A DNA stretch of 64,000 bases, from positions 144,979-208,978 of the forward strand of contig URMK01000004.1 in assembly GCA_900548905.1 (NCBI GenBank), read 5' to 3'. A program made the translations under genes and the position numbers. The notes beneath the pieces were generated by a model that was not told the origin of the DNA, made no database searches, and saw only the letters and a list, made by a program, of their open reading frames with translations. Below are positions 17,141-26,653 of the stretch, piece after piece. Numbering within the stretch: position 1 is the first letter of the stretch; every line of letters starts with the position of its first letter. Origin of the DNA: an uncultured Lachnospiraceae bacterium (lineage in GTDB: Bacteria > Bacillota > Clostridia > Lachnospirales > Lachnospiraceae).

Positions 17141-18283
17141 TTACCAGTTCAACTTTCCGTTAATCACATCAAATACCTTACGGTTTACTTTGCGATAATC
17201 AAACTGGAGTGACTTCCGATATGCGGCTTCTGCATATGCTTCATAATCCAATAAAATTTTATCCATAGCGGTATGAATTTTTTCCACGGTTCCATCCGTA
17301 ACTTCTGCATCTCTGCCATAGGTAAGGACCTCTTTAATTCCGCCCACATCCGTGGTGATAACCGGCAGCCCTAAGCTTATAGCCTCCAGTATGGTCATAG
17401 GTATCCCTTCAAACGTGGAATTCATTACCAGCACATCCGCTTGCTTCATCTCCTTTTGGACTTCATCAGGAGTAACCGCACCGGCAAAGCGGATACGTTT
17501 GCTGCCCTCTGCAAGGGCTTCCATCTTCCTGCGTTCCTCGCCGTCACCGAGTACCGTTAAGCTGCACTCTCTGTCATAGCTTTTTACCGCCTCAATGATG
17601 GGTCCTACATTTTTCACGATGGATAATCTGCCGGCGTATAAAAACCGGACTTCTTCATGCAGGCGCCGCTCTGTATAAGGCTGCACGATAATGGAATTGC
17701 CCACATGTACCGTGTTTTTATTATAGACGCTGTACGCTTCCAGTGTTTCCTGTTCCAGGACAAACACAGCGGTGCTTTTCTTAATGACATGGATTAAAAA
17801 GCCCTGAAATGCTTTTCTTATCAGTGGGGCTTTTTTAAAGAAACGCACCCGCTGCCACATATTCAGGTATGTGCCGTGGGAAAAAACATAGCACACGGCG
17901 CCGGGACAGAGAAAGCGGACAGCTCCGAAGGCTTCCGGCGTATGGATATAATTGCAGTCATCTTTTTTAATTCTGATGAGTTTCCGGTATTTCCATAATC
18001 CCTTCACATATTCCAGACGAAGCGACTTTTTCACACTGCCGAGATCGGCACAGGCCCGGGTTACTGCCAAAAAGGAGTATTCCGATCCGCCTGTGGCGAT
18101 TGGGATTATCTTACCCACTTCTTCCGGATTACAGGATACGCCCACCAGAAGTATGTTCTTTCTATGCTCCGGATACTCCCGGGACAGAAAGGCCAGGAAA
18201 TTTTTTATGCTTGTTACCTGCCCTCCTACCGGATAATCTCTGTAGTTGCAGGTATCATAAAGTATCAGGCGGGATTCTTCCAT
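17141..18283 (-). CDS. GT4 family glycosyltransferase
   Basis: This 380-residue GT-B protein has a C-terminal donor domain with VRFLYAGRLSIVKN, a VLGDGEE turn and the retaining motif MNSTFEGIPMTILEAISLG. It begins YDTCNYRDYPVGGQVTSIKN, a glycine-rich acceptor loop. It follows the GH105-like gene directly, and the end of that gene supplies the GGAGGAG ribosome binding site. Donor sugar unknown. Confidence 0.85.
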   Translation of the reverse strand: MEESRLILYDTCNYRDYPVGGQVTSIKNFLAFLSREYPEHRKNILLVGVSCNPEEVGKIIPIATGGSEYSFLAVTRACADLGSVKKSLRLEYVKGLWKYRKLIRIKKDDCNYIHTPEAFGAVRFLCPGAVCYVFSHGTYLNMWQRVRFFKKAPLIRKAFQGFLIHVIKKSTAVFVLEQETLEAYSVYNKNTVHVGNSIIVQPYTERRLHEEVRFLYAGRLSIVKNVGPIIEAVKSYDRECSLTVLGDGEERRKMEALAEGSKRIRFAGAVTPDEVQKEMKQADVLVMNSTFEGIPMTILEAISLGLPVITTDVGGIKEVLTYGRDAEVTDGTVEKIHTAMDKILLDYEAYAEAAYRKSLQFDYRKVNRKVFDVINGKLNW

Positions 18284-19372
18284 TTACATCTCCTCCATCA
18301 TCCCGAACAGACGCAGCACAGGCCCGTCCGCCCAGGGATAATTCCCATAGCGCTGGGGATATTGGCTGAAGCCTTCACATTCTGCCGAACATTGCTCCAC
18401 CCTGCCGTTCTTCATCCGGGAAAGCAGGTACTCCCCTGCTTTGTATACATTTTCCTCGTAGCGCTCCTCCAGACTGCCAAACTGTATGCCCCGCAGCAGC
18501 GCACAGGCAATCATTGCTGTGGCAGACGTATCCCCGGGGCCTTCCCGTGCCTGCAGCTGCCAGGAAAAGCTTCCGTCTTCTCTCTGAAAGGGTACGGCCG
18601 CCCCGGCAAGCTTTTTAAAATGCTCCCTGATAAAACTGAACTGAGGTGTTTTTTCAGGCAGATAGGCAAGGCTTTCTGAAATACCGGACATAAGCCAGCC
18701 GACAGCCCGTCCCCAGCCGATGATTCCGTATTTTATCCCGGTATCGCTGTCAAAGCCATGATAGGGAAGTCCGGATACTTCATCCAGGCCATCCTCCAGA
18801 AAATGCACCATTTGCGCGACTCCCAGCTTAACTGCGGCTTCTTCTCCCGTCATTACGCCGTACCGGCAGAGAAAAGGGCATATCATGCCGATACCATCCG
18901 CATAAATATGGCTTCCGTCCCTCAGTCGATACGGCAGATTTCCTTTGGTGTCTCTGGGATATTTTAACAGATAGGAAGCAAGACGCTCCGAACCTTGTCT
19001 ATACTTCTCGTTGCCTGTTTTTTCATATAACTCAAGAAGAGGAACTCCGTTCGTCACATTATCCAGATAGAAAACCGGCATATCAAGCCTCAGCCATTTT
19101 CCAAGGTATTGTTCCAGGGCCTTCATGCTTCGGGTATCCGCAGTCCCCCGGCAAACCTCCGAAAGCCCTCTTGCCAGCAGTGCATTGGGCCAGAAAAAAC
19201 GATCCACCGGCGGGACGGGCCGGAATAACAGATATTTTTTTAGAAAGCGTTTTGTTTTTTCTTTTTTGTCTATCCTGGGATAAATAAACAGCTCTTTACA
19301 GACACGTTCCTGTAAGGCGTTGATTTTTTGAATCGTATCCGTCCTCTGTATCAGTTCCTGTAATCGTTCCAT
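18284..19372 (-). CDS. GH105/GH88-like alpha/alpha-barrel hydrolase
   Basis: This 362-residue protein matches the GH105 (YteR/YesR, unsaturated rhamnogalacturonyl hydrolase) pattern: DNVTNGVPLLELYEKTG, the YADGIGMICPFLCRYG block with the probable catalytic Asp, the WGRAVGWLMSG block and GDTSATAMIACALL. It has no signal peptide, so it would act inside the cell. The family removes terminal 4,5-unsaturated uronic acids. Inside a biosynthesis operon, between a pyruvyltransferase-like gene and a GT4 gene, it may instead trim or edit an intermediate, or it may be a non-catalytic homologue. Activity on uronate is inferred from the family only. Confidence 0.75.
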   Translation of the reverse strand: MERLQELIQRTDTIQKINALQERVCKELFIYPRIDKKEKTKRFLKKYLLFRPVPPVDRFFWPNALLARGLSEVCRGTADTRSMKALEQYLGKWLRLDMPVFYLDNVTNGVPLLELYEKTGNEKYRQGSERLASYLLKYPRDTKGNLPYRLRDGSHIYADGIGMICPFLCRYGVMTGEEAAVKLGVAQMVHFLEDGLDEVSGLPYHGFDSDTGIKYGIIGWGRAVGWLMSGISESLAYLPEKTPQFSFIREHFKKLAGAAVPFQREDGSFSWQLQAREGPGDTSATAMIACALLRGIQFGSLEERYEENVYKAGEYLLSRMKNGRVEQCSAECEGFSQYPQRYGNYPWADGPVLRLFGMMEEM

Positions 19373-19384
19373 ACAGTTATCCCC

Positions 19385-20554
19385 TCAATCCGCCAGTTTT
19401 CCAAGAATTTTTCCAATTTGTCTGGTACGTTCCAGATAAGCCGGCATCACCTTCCGGAGACGCGCTTTCACCGCAGCTTCCCTGTTTTTAAGCCACTCGA
19501 ACCCGTCAATAAGTTCCCCTTCCCGGCTCAGGCTTTGAACCGGAAGGACATAATTCTCCCAGGTGCCGAACAAATCTGCCGCGATTCCGCGGGCTTTTAC
19601 GGAATAGCCTACTACCAGTGTAGGTACTAAAGACGAATAGGCGGCTATTGTGGCGTGGGTTCTGGCTCCGATAAAAAAGCGGCACCGTGCAATATATCCT
19701 TTTAGTTCTTCACAGTTGCAATCCTCAATCAATACAACTCTGCCGGTTTGGCTGAAATCCTTGTAAAGGCTCTTAAGTACCGTTCTGTCGTCGTTATTCT
19801 TCCATATGACATGGGGTATCAGGACGATGTTCATATCGGTAGTCTCCAGTATATGGTTGATCAGCGCTCTGTAATTTTCCATGGTGATGCCTGTAATCGT
19901 TTCCTTTTCCACCACCATGGGACTGATATTCAGCCCCACCATATTGCCATCAATAAAGGCCTCCGGAACCGGTTTTTTTACCGTACTCAGCAGAAAAGCC
20001 GGATCCGGTATCAGGTACGTACGGTCTTTCAGCCCTGCCTCCACAAGCGCCAGCCAGGTGATGGATTCCCTGGCAATGATACTGGTATAACGCTTCATGT
20101 CGTCAATGATATCCGGATCGGTTAAAAGTTCGGGTTCAATGGAGCATCCCAGCAAAACGGTTTTGCTTCCCAGTTCTGTGAACATCTGGTTAGCCAGCTT
20201 CAGATCCTTCAGCAGAAGGTCATAGCAGTAATTGTCTCCTCCGATAGAGACAGTAAGGCTTCTCAGATTTTTACCGGTAACCTCCCTGAAACGGTACCGC
20301 AGGGCCGCTTTCGGGTCATGCAGAAGCCGTTCTTTCAGATAATAATATACATGGAGAAAAAAATGTTCCCTGATTTTCTTTTCTTCCACCAGCGTACATA
20401 ACCCCTTCAGTGAGTACCTCTCATCTTCCTGTGCACTGTTGGTGACAAGGATTGCCGGCTTGGGAAGCATTTTACATACCGTGTTGGCAATCGCCTCACA
20501 ACCGTGATTGCCGCTGCCCGCATGCATGTACAATACAATTTTATCTTTTTTCAA
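19385..20554 (-). CDS. Polysaccharide pyruvyl transferase family protein
   Basis: This 389-residue protein fits the WcaK/AmsJ/CsaB family: the first block HAGSGNHGCEAIANTVCKML, LGCSIEPELL, the ARESITW block, IPDPAFLL and FIGARTHATIAAYSS near the end. Such enzymes attach pyruvate ketals from phosphoenolpyruvate to sugars, although many family members have other roles. The start is taken as a TTG at 20,554 because AGGAAGGAG lies seven bases upstream. An in-frame ATG at 20,602 directly follows the previous stop but lacks a site. Confidence 0.8.
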   Translation of the reverse strand: MKKDKIVLYMHAGSGNHGCEAIANTVCKMLPKPAILVTNSAQEDERYSLKGLCTLVEEKKIREHFFLHVYYYLKERLLHDPKAALRYRFREVTGKNLRSLTVSIGGDNYCYDLLLKDLKLANQMFTELGSKTVLLGCSIEPELLTDPDIIDDMKRYTSIIARESITWLALVEAGLKDRTYLIPDPAFLLSTVKKPVPEAFIDGNMVGLNISPMVVEKETITGITMENYRALINHILETTDMNIVLIPHVIWKNNDDRTVLKSLYKDFSQTGRVVLIEDCNCEELKGYIARCRFFIGARTHATIAAYSSLVPTLVVGYSVKARGIAADLFGTWENYVLPVQSLSREGELIDGFEWLKNREAAVKARLRKVMPAYLERTRQIGKILGKLAD

Positions 20555-20602
20555 CGGATTACTCCTTCCTGGGTTAACGTTCAGGTAGTCTGAGCTGCGC
20601 AT

Positions 20603-21601
20603 TCAGCCGCAGCCGCCTTTCCATATATGATACAAAAACAGATAAAGAGAGGGGGCATGCAGGAACAAAATTCCCTTTCCTTTATAGCCAGCCGATAACC
20701 CTTTCCATGCCTTCCTGTCTGCTGCTGCTTCTCTTGCTGCCTGTTGGCAGCGCTGTGTATAAGAAGCCAGTTTTTTTCGTTCCTGCCCGGAAAGCATAGC
20801 CAGTTTCCCTGCGGTCAGGAGCGCTGCCTGAAACAAGCAAATCCTGCTTTTATACACATACTCGGGATAGATCTGCTGTAGTTTTCCACAAGCCGTCTGC
20901 CAGCAGGTGATCTGATCCACATAGGATAGGCGGAACTGGGAAAACATTGCTCCATCCTCATTCCTGTAATAACAGTATTCCCGGGACTTCAATAGGGAAA
21001 CCCGATTCAGACACGCAAGCAAATCGACCAGAAAAAGTAAATCTTCTCCAATCGTCAGTCCTTCCTGAAACCGGACAGAACCAATAATACGTTTATCAAA
21101 AAGAATACTCCAGCATCTGGTATTCCCTGAAAGGAGGTAATTTCCGGCATATTCCTTAGCCGTTAATACCTGATAATCCCCACTGCCGGACGCTGCCTTC
21201 CTGTTCCGGTCCAACTGTTCCCGGTCCCCGTCATGCACCTCCCGGAATCCGCATACGGCCAGATCACTTTTATCCTCTTTTATGCGGGTTAAAAGCTTGT
21301 CCAGCATTTCTTCCCCGATCCAGTCATCCGCATCCACAAAGGTGACAAAATCTCCTGCCGCCTCTTCCAGCCCTAAATTCCGTGCGGAGGAAACACCTCC
21401 GTTTTCCTTTTGAATCAAACGGATCCTGGTATCCTTCCGGCACCATTCCCTGCAGATATCCGCACTGTTATCCCGTGATCCGTCGTCGATAAGCAGTATC
21501 TCCAGATTGGCACAGGTCTGGTGCACAATGCTTTCCAGACAGTCGGAAAGATAGGCTGCTGCGTTATATACAGGTACAATAACCGAAATTTTATCTGTCA
21601 C
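20603..21601 (-). CDS. GT2 family glycosyltransferase
   Basis: This 332-residue protein has a GT-A domain: ISVIVPVYNAAAYLSDCLES, LIDDGSRDNS near residue 40, GGVSSARNLGL and FVDADDW (DXD) near 92. Its C-terminal part is helical. It starts with GTG, overlapping the stop of the upstream GT4 gene (GTGA). It is expected to be an inverting transferase working on the cytoplasmic lipid-linked intermediate. Confidence 0.85.
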   Translation of the reverse strand: MTDKISVIVPVYNAAAYLSDCLESIVHQTCANLEILLIDDGSRDNSADICREWCRKDTRIRLIQKENGGVSSARNLGLEEAAGDFVTFVDADDWIGEEMLDKLLTRIKEDKSDLAVCGFREVHDGDREQLDRNRKAASGSGDYQVLTAKEYAGNYLLSGNTRCWSILFDKRIIGSVRFQEGLTIGEDLLFLVDLLACLNRVSLLKSREYCYYRNEDGAMFSQFRLSYVDQITCWQTACGKLQQIYPEYVYKSRICLFQAALLTAGKLAMLSGQERKKLASYTQRCQQAAREAAADRKAWKGLSAGYKGKGILFLHAPSLYLFLYHIWKGGCG

Positions 21602-22707
21602 CTGGACAATTCCTCCCAGTACGCTGTGATACGGCTGTCCCAGTCAAAACGTTTTACATTTGCATATCCCTTCCGGACAAGGCTTTTGCGCAGTTCTTCC
21701 TCTACCAGGACACGGTTCAGGCATTCCACGGTCTGTTCATAATTATCCGGATCGGTCAGAAGCCCTGCATCCGACACCACTTCGGATAATGCGGTCCTGT
21801 CGGAACAAACCACAGGCACGCCAAGCTGCATAGCTTCCAGAGGAGGGAAACCGAAGCCTTCGATCAGAGAAAGGAAGAGAAACGCCCTGGCGCCTGCCAG
21901 AAGGCTGTGCATATCCTCAGTACGTTCGATATATTTATAGCAGGTTACGCAGGCGGCGGCCTCTTCACTGATATCATACCCATCTGTACCCGGAATCCCC
22001 ACCACCACGAGTTTGGCCGGCTCTGCAGCCTGATGAAAATACATATCATAGGTTTTCAGCACACCTGCCGCATTTTTATGGGGCAATGCGGATGCCGTGG
22101 CATAGATATACGGGCCATCCGGGCTGAGCGCACAATTGCCCCCGGAACTTTCCATACGGTTCAGACCATTATAGATGACTTTGACTCTGCTGCCGCTTCC
22201 GGGGCACATGGAATCGATCTCCTGCCTGGAAAATTCAGAAATGGTGATGATCCGGTCCGCATGCTTCATAGAAGCCTTCAGCCGGCTCATAATATACGCG
22301 TTTTCCACCCGGTTAAGCACTCCCGGAAAATGTTTGTCATAATAAAAAGGAATCAAATCATGGATGATGACCGTGTCCTTTCCTTTATAAAACAGGGGCC
22401 GGTAGCCTCTTGGAAAAAGAATACGATCCGCCCGATACTTCCGGGCCTTGCCGGGAACGAGGAACAGCTCCCACACAATACAAGTGAGTTTATTCAGCGG
22501 ATTTCCTTTCATGGGAATAAAGTGTACGCCCGGAATATCAAAGTCCTTCCTGTTGTATTCATTTCCCAGTACAATAATCTCCCCGAAGTGCTCCCCATCC
22601 CTGCCCGCTGCCGTCAGATGCTGTATCAGGCTCTGTGCAAGGTTATATATCCCTATGCTTTTTCCTTTTCCCTTTACCAGCTTGAAGCAGTCAATCACCA
22701 ATCTCAT
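21598..22707 (-). CDS. GT4 family glycosyltransferase
   Basis: This 369-residue GT-B enzyme contains HDLIPFYYDKHFP, the MKHADRIITISEFSRQEI block and the donor motif FLSLIEGFGFPPLEAMQLG, as in mannosyl/rhamnosyl GT4 transferases. The start is the ATG at 22,707, which overlaps the TGA of the Wzy gene (ATGA) and has an AAGGTG site. A longer frame from 22,755 would run 52 bases into the Wzy gene. Confidence 0.85.
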   Translation of the reverse strand: MRLVIDCFKLVKGKGKSIGIYNLAQSLIQHLTAAGRDGEHFGEIIVLGNEYNRKDFDIPGVHFIPMKGNPLNKLTCIVWELFLVPGKARKYRADRILFPRGYRPLFYKGKDTVIIHDLIPFYYDKHFPGVLNRVENAYIMSRLKASMKHADRIITISEFSRQEIDSMCPGSGSRVKVIYNGLNRMESSGGNCALSPDGPYIYATASALPHKNAAGVLKTYDMYFHQAAEPAKLVVVGIPGTDGYDISEEAAACVTCYKYIERTEDMHSLLAGARAFLFLSLIEGFGFPPLEAMQLGVPVVCSDRTALSEVVSDAGLLTDPDNYEQTVECLNRVLVEEELRKSLVRKGYANVKRFDWDSRITAYWEELSR

Positions 22708-23939
22708 AAGCCGCACCTTTCCCTTTTTCTCAGGAACCGCCATCCCTGCCACCAATACTCCTCCCGGATTCCTTCCGTCTGATCCGGCGCCTCTCTACCA
22801 GTCCCGCCCCACCGGACTTTTGTGTACAGCATATCGCTCCACCAGGCCCCCATCAAAAAGAGCGCATAATTCCTACCCACGAATACGGAAATAAAATGCG
22901 CTTCCAACATGGTATATAAAGCAAAACTGAATACCATCATGAAGCCCATGTAATTTTTTTTCCGAAAACACTGCCAGATTAACCCGGCATACATTATCAC
23001 ATATACTGCCCCCGGGATAATCCCATACCAGTAGAAAAGGCGAACATAACCTAAGTCAAAGTATTTCGTATTCTCCGGCCTGGAAAACAGCGTCCAGTTA
23101 CGCAGCATTCCGCCGCCGTTCTCCAGCGTATTCATGCTGGTAATCCGCCCGGTAAAATAACGGTCATAGGGATAAAAAGGCCCTTCATAAGGTTCATAAT
23201 AAGCAAACCAGACCGACATCCCCACACAGGCGAGAAAAATAACAACCGCCGCCATATACAGGATACGCTGCTCCCTTATTTTCTTACCATACGCAAGGAT
23301 CACCGACAGGGTTACCGTAAACAGCAAAATCAGAATCCCCGTACGGGAATCTGTTGGAATAAACAGGATAATACCGGCTAATATAATAAGCCCATACATC
23401 CAAAGCTTCATCTTTTCCCAGTATAAATAAATCCCCAGGGTAACCAGCACCCAAAACATACAATACAGGGCATTGGGATGTCCCAGCCCGAAGCAATAAC
23501 GGATTCCTCTGTCCCCTTCATCGATAATATAAGTATTCCCGTAAATACCGGTAACAGCCAGCAGCACAAGGAGAAGGCAGCCGGCCAGCGTAATAAAAAA
23601 GGTAAATTTCAGGGACTTATCCAAAGAAACATTTTTTAAGGATGCACAGAAAATAACAAGCCGCACGGCTTCATCCCGCCCGGAGCTTACATAGCAGACT
23701 CCTGCGATAATGAGGAAAAACGCCAGCCACAGCCATTCCTTCAGAGAATAACGGGTGCAGCACACCTTCCCCAGGAAAAGAAGGAAGGTTACCCGGAACA
23801 GCTGTCCCTCCAGCGGGTTTGTATAAGCGCTTTTATCTACGATGACAAGGATCAGTTCCAGGAACAGGCCTGCATAAAAACAAAGCATTCCCAGCCTCTT
23901 TAACCACTCTGCCTTTCCTTTCTCTCTTTCCGCTCCCAT
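22704..23939 (-). CDS. wzy: Wzy-like polysaccharide polymerase
   Basis: This 411-residue membrane protein has about 10 hydrophobic helices and a larger extracellular loop (about 245-320, YEPYEGPFYPYDRYFTGR). That is the usual layout of O-antigen/capsule polymerases, which are poorly conserved in sequence. It should join repeat units on the outer membrane face, handing the chain from one undecaprenyl-diphosphate to the next unit. It lies among glycosyltransferases, overlaps the following GT4 start by 4 bases and is the only polymerase candidate in the window. Confidence 0.75.
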   Translation of the reverse strand: MGAEREKGKAEWLKRLGMLCFYAGLFLELILVIVDKSAYTNPLEGQLFRVTFLLFLGKVCCTRYSLKEWLWLAFFLIIAGVCYVSSGRDEAVRLVIFCASLKNVSLDKSLKFTFFITLAGCLLLVLLAVTGIYGNTYIIDEGDRGIRYCFGLGHPNALYCMFWVLVTLGIYLYWEKMKLWMYGLIILAGIILFIPTDSRTGILILLFTVTLSVILAYGKKIREQRILYMAAVVIFLACVGMSVWFAYYEPYEGPFYPYDRYFTGRITSMNTLENGGGMLRNWTLFSRPENTKYFDLGYVRLFYWYGIIPGAVYVIMYAGLIWQCFRKKNYMGFMMVFSFALYTMLEAHFISVFVGRNYALFLMGAWWSDMLYTKVRWGGTGREAPDQTEGIREEYWWQGWRFLRKRERCGL

Positions 23940-23965
23940 TTCCTGTTTCCTTTCCTGTCTCCCGG

Positions 23966-24907
23966 TTATTTTCCGATTCCCAGCTTATGCAGCGCGCCAT
24001 TCCAATAGCCAAGTATGGTATTGTGCCAAAACCATGTAATTCTCTGTGCCGCGTATTCTGCGAAAGCCGCCCCGCACTCCCGCGCCCTTTTCCATCCCTG
24101 CCCGTACATGACGGAAAGCCGCAGCATTTCCTTCCGGCAGGCTTCGCTTTCACGGAGTCCATACTTGTGGTACATCAGCAGCCGATCCTGATATTTACGG
24201 ATATCCTTTTCGGTAAACATGCCCGTATACTGTTCTTCATGTACCCCGATGGAAATAAGCGGTTCCCCGGTGGACACAAACTCCGGATTCTTCGTAAGGA
24301 TTTCAAAATAGAGGAACATATCGGAGGCCCAGTTGCTTCTCTCATCGAAAAAAGCCCCGCATGCACGGAACAGAGTGGCGCTGGGGGCGCCGATTTTATT
24401 ACCGAGAAACAAATTTCTATAATCGGCTTTCAGCCTCTTCAGATAATCACTTTCCGCCGCCCTTTCATAAGCTCTGCTTCCCGACACCTGACGGGTGCCG
24501 CAGAAAGCCAGGGAAGCTTCCGGAGCCCTGTCCAGCATGTCTGCCATCTTCTCCAGGCTGTCCGGATACGTAAACCAGTCATCACTGAACATAATCTTGA
24601 TATATTCCCCATTGGCAAGCTCCAAAGCCTTATTCCAGTTAAATATATGACCCAGCGGTTCCGGGTTTTTGACATAGCGAAACCTATGCGTTATGTCCGG
24701 AGAAAAAGAAATGCCCTTTTCCTTCCCTTCCCGTATATTTTTTATCAGCCCTTCAATTTCCCCATTCGTGGAATCGTCTGTCAGGATAATTTCCATATCC
24801 TGCAAGGTCTGGGAAACAGCGGAAGCCAGCAGGCGCCTGACCTCCTCCACATTATTATAAGCGGGAATACATATGGAAACCTTCGGCCTGTCCACTCTCT
24901 TTTCCAT
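23966..24907 (-). CDS. GT2 family glycosyltransferase
   Basis: This 313-residue protein has VSICIPAYNNVEEVRRLL, the ILTDDSTNGEIEG nucleotide-binding block and an IMFSDDWFTYPDSL (DXD region) block, all typical of GT2 enzymes. The C-terminal part has a Trp/Ala-rich stretch that may touch the membrane. The start at 24,907 has AAAGGAG six bases upstream. An upstream ATG, 10 codons earlier, lacks this spacing. Confidence 0.85.
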   Translation of the reverse strand: MEKRVDRPKVSICIPAYNNVEEVRRLLASAVSQTLQDMEIILTDDSTNGEIEGLIKNIREGKEKGISFSPDITHRFRYVKNPEPLGHIFNWNKALELANGEYIKIMFSDDWFTYPDSLEKMADMLDRAPEASLAFCGTRQVSGSRAYERAAESDYLKRLKADYRNLFLGNKIGAPSATLFRACGAFFDERSNWASDMFLYFEILTKNPEFVSTGEPLISIGVHEEQYTGMFTEKDIRKYQDRLLMYHKYGLRESEACRKEMLRLSVMYGQGWKRARECGAAFAEYAAQRITWFWHNTILGYWNGALHKLGIGK

Positions 24908-24920
24908 GAATACTCCTTTA

Positions 24921-25874
24921 TCAACCATTACCTGCAATTTTGCGAAGCACTCTTTTCATCCCTCGTCCCGCCCGGTAAAAATTCTTTTTCCCCCGGCTTG
25001 CCATATGTCTGAGTTTCTTCTTCCAGGCCGTTTCTTCCTTCAGGATCAGGAACGAATATTCCTCCTGATGCTCCCTGAGATAAAGAGGATAGGATTCATC
25101 AATCGCGGTCAGGCGGAAGCTGGCATTCCTTCCGAACAGATCCTTTCCATCCTTTATATTATCCACCACGCCGGACAGGATTTCCGCTTTATTGTACTCC
25201 TGATGAGCCGCAGATTTCACCTTTTCCGCCACCCGTTTTTTCGCGTTTTTCTCTCCGTGCCCTCCCATATATCCAAAATGCCATCCGCCGTCCGGGACGC
25301 GGATCCCTATTTCCTTTCTTTCCGGAAACCGAAGCTCCCCCAGCTTAAGTCCCTGTTCACGAAGCAGCTTATAGCTGCACATTTTAGTGCCTATCCATTG
25401 TTTCTTATCCACGCCCGGGAATTCACCTGCATAGGAGAGAAGGTTTCCTGACACTTCTTCCATGTTCAGATAGCAGTAAAACATACGCTGGGCAAAATGA
25501 TATATCCTGGACGGGTTAAAATTGGGAAGGATTTCCTGTATTTTCACAGGATTCGGAATTTCATCCAGATCACTGAAAATAATAATATCCTCGTCCGTGC
25601 AACCGGCAAGCCCCCTGCCCACCGCATTTTTCTGAAAGGTATCCCTGTCATGGGTATACCCCGGAGGCGTATCCTCCACCACCACATGGATGATTTTATC
25701 CGCAAATTCAGAAAACATCTCTTTATTCTCTTCAAAATAAAGAGGTTTGGGGTTCCCGGAAAATGTCTCCGTCGCTTCACTGATAACAAACCTGTCCACA
25801 ACAGGATAAAGCACATGAAGACGCAGCTTCAGGATATCCAATTCATTAAAAAACTGAAAACAATCGTAAACCAT
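24921..25874 (-). CDS. GT17 family glycosyltransferase
   Basis: This 317-residue protein opens VYDCFQFFNELDILKLRL and carries IIIFSDLDEIPNP (98-109, acidic metal motif D102-x-D104), the pattern of GT17, whose founding member is the eukaryotic beta-1,4-GlcNAc transferase III that makes bisecting GlcNAc. Bacterial members occur in capsule clusters with unknown acceptors. It likely adds a beta-linked GlcNAc or similar residue. It lies next to the DUF5672 gene, 24 bases away. Confidence 0.8.
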   Translation of the reverse strand: MVYDCFQFFNELDILKLRLHVLYPVVDRFVISEATETFSGNPKPLYFEENKEMFSEFADKIIHVVVEDTPPGYTHDRDTFQKNAVGRGLAGCTDEDIIIFSDLDEIPNPVKIQEILPNFNPSRIYHFAQRMFYCYLNMEEVSGNLLSYAGEFPGVDKKQWIGTKMCSYKLLREQGLKLGELRFPERKEIGIRVPDGGWHFGYMGGHGEKNAKKRVAEKVKSAAHQEYNKAEILSGVVDNIKDGKDLFGRNASFRLTAIDESYPLYLREHQEEYSFLILKEETAWKKKLRHMASRGKKNFYRAGRGMKRVLRKIAGNG

Positions 25875-25898
25875 TTTGATTCCTTTCTCCGCAAAAGG

Positions 25899-26642
25899 TC
25901 AGGCGCCGTTCACCATTCTGCCATGCAGCCTGCGCAGGGCATTTCCTATCCTGTGCTTTCTCCTGAAATCAGGATAACCGGCGTTTGTCCCAAACCACTT
26001 GTGAAACACAAAAGGAGTAATCCCTTCTATTTCAGGGATCATATTCTCGTGTCCAAAATACCTGGCAACCTCCAGGGGGGCAATCCGCATCCCTTCTGCT
26101 TCCAGCAGATGGCGTATTTTACAGCAGATAAAACCGTCCTCGTTATAATACCCTTTTTCAGATACCCAGGGCACCTTTGCCTTTTTGGGAAAATCCAGAA
26201 GACGTTTGCTTCTGATGCCCACACTGTTTCCCACACGGCACAGATTGCCGTAAATATCCCTGTAAGTTGTATCGTCGCCCTCTTTCGGCAAAGGCCATGG
26301 CGATCCGATATAATCGTAATCCAGAAATTCATCCCGCCACATCCGGGGGTTTACCACGAATCCATCGTAGTGTACCAAAAGGACAAAATCGGTTTCGATA
26401 TAATCCCCCAAATCATACACGGTTTTATAATTAAAATCGTCAATACTTTTCAAGGGGGATGTATATCTGTAATGGATGCCCCGGGGAAGAAACAGAGGCT
26501 TTTTGTCGGTTATTATCAGCGCATCTGCGAATTGGACTCCCCGCATACTATATTGCATAGCCTTGATTGTTTCCCAAACCTTTACGCTTGTCATCGCGCA
26601 AAGCGTCACATTGGGAAGTTTCAGTTTCCCGCTCTCCTTCAT
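25899..26642 (-). CDS. DUF5672 family protein, probable glycosyltransferase
   Basis: This 247-residue protein matches DUF5672: LPNVTLCAMTSVKVWETIKAM, a FVLLVHYDGFVVNP block (possible DXD-like HYDG), YDYIGSPWPLP and GNSVGIRSKRLLD. The family is found in polysaccharide clusters and has a GT-A-like look, but its reaction is not established. It has a strong GGAGGAG ribosome binding site. It stands between a GT17 and a GT11-like gene, so a part in glycan assembly is likely. Confidence 0.75.
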   Translation of the reverse strand: MKESGKLKLPNVTLCAMTSVKVWETIKAMQYSMRGVQFADALIITDKKPLFLPRGIHYRYTSPLKSIDDFNYKTVYDLGDYIETDFVLLVHYDGFVVNPRMWRDEFLDYDYIGSPWPLPKEGDDTTYRDIYGNLCRVGNSVGIRSKRLLDFPKKAKVPWVSEKGYYNEDGFICCKIRHLLEAEGMRIAPLEVARYFGHENMIPEIEGITPFVFHKWFGTNAGYPDFRRKHRIGNALRRLHGRMVNGA

Positions 26643-26653
26643 GTTCTCCTCCG

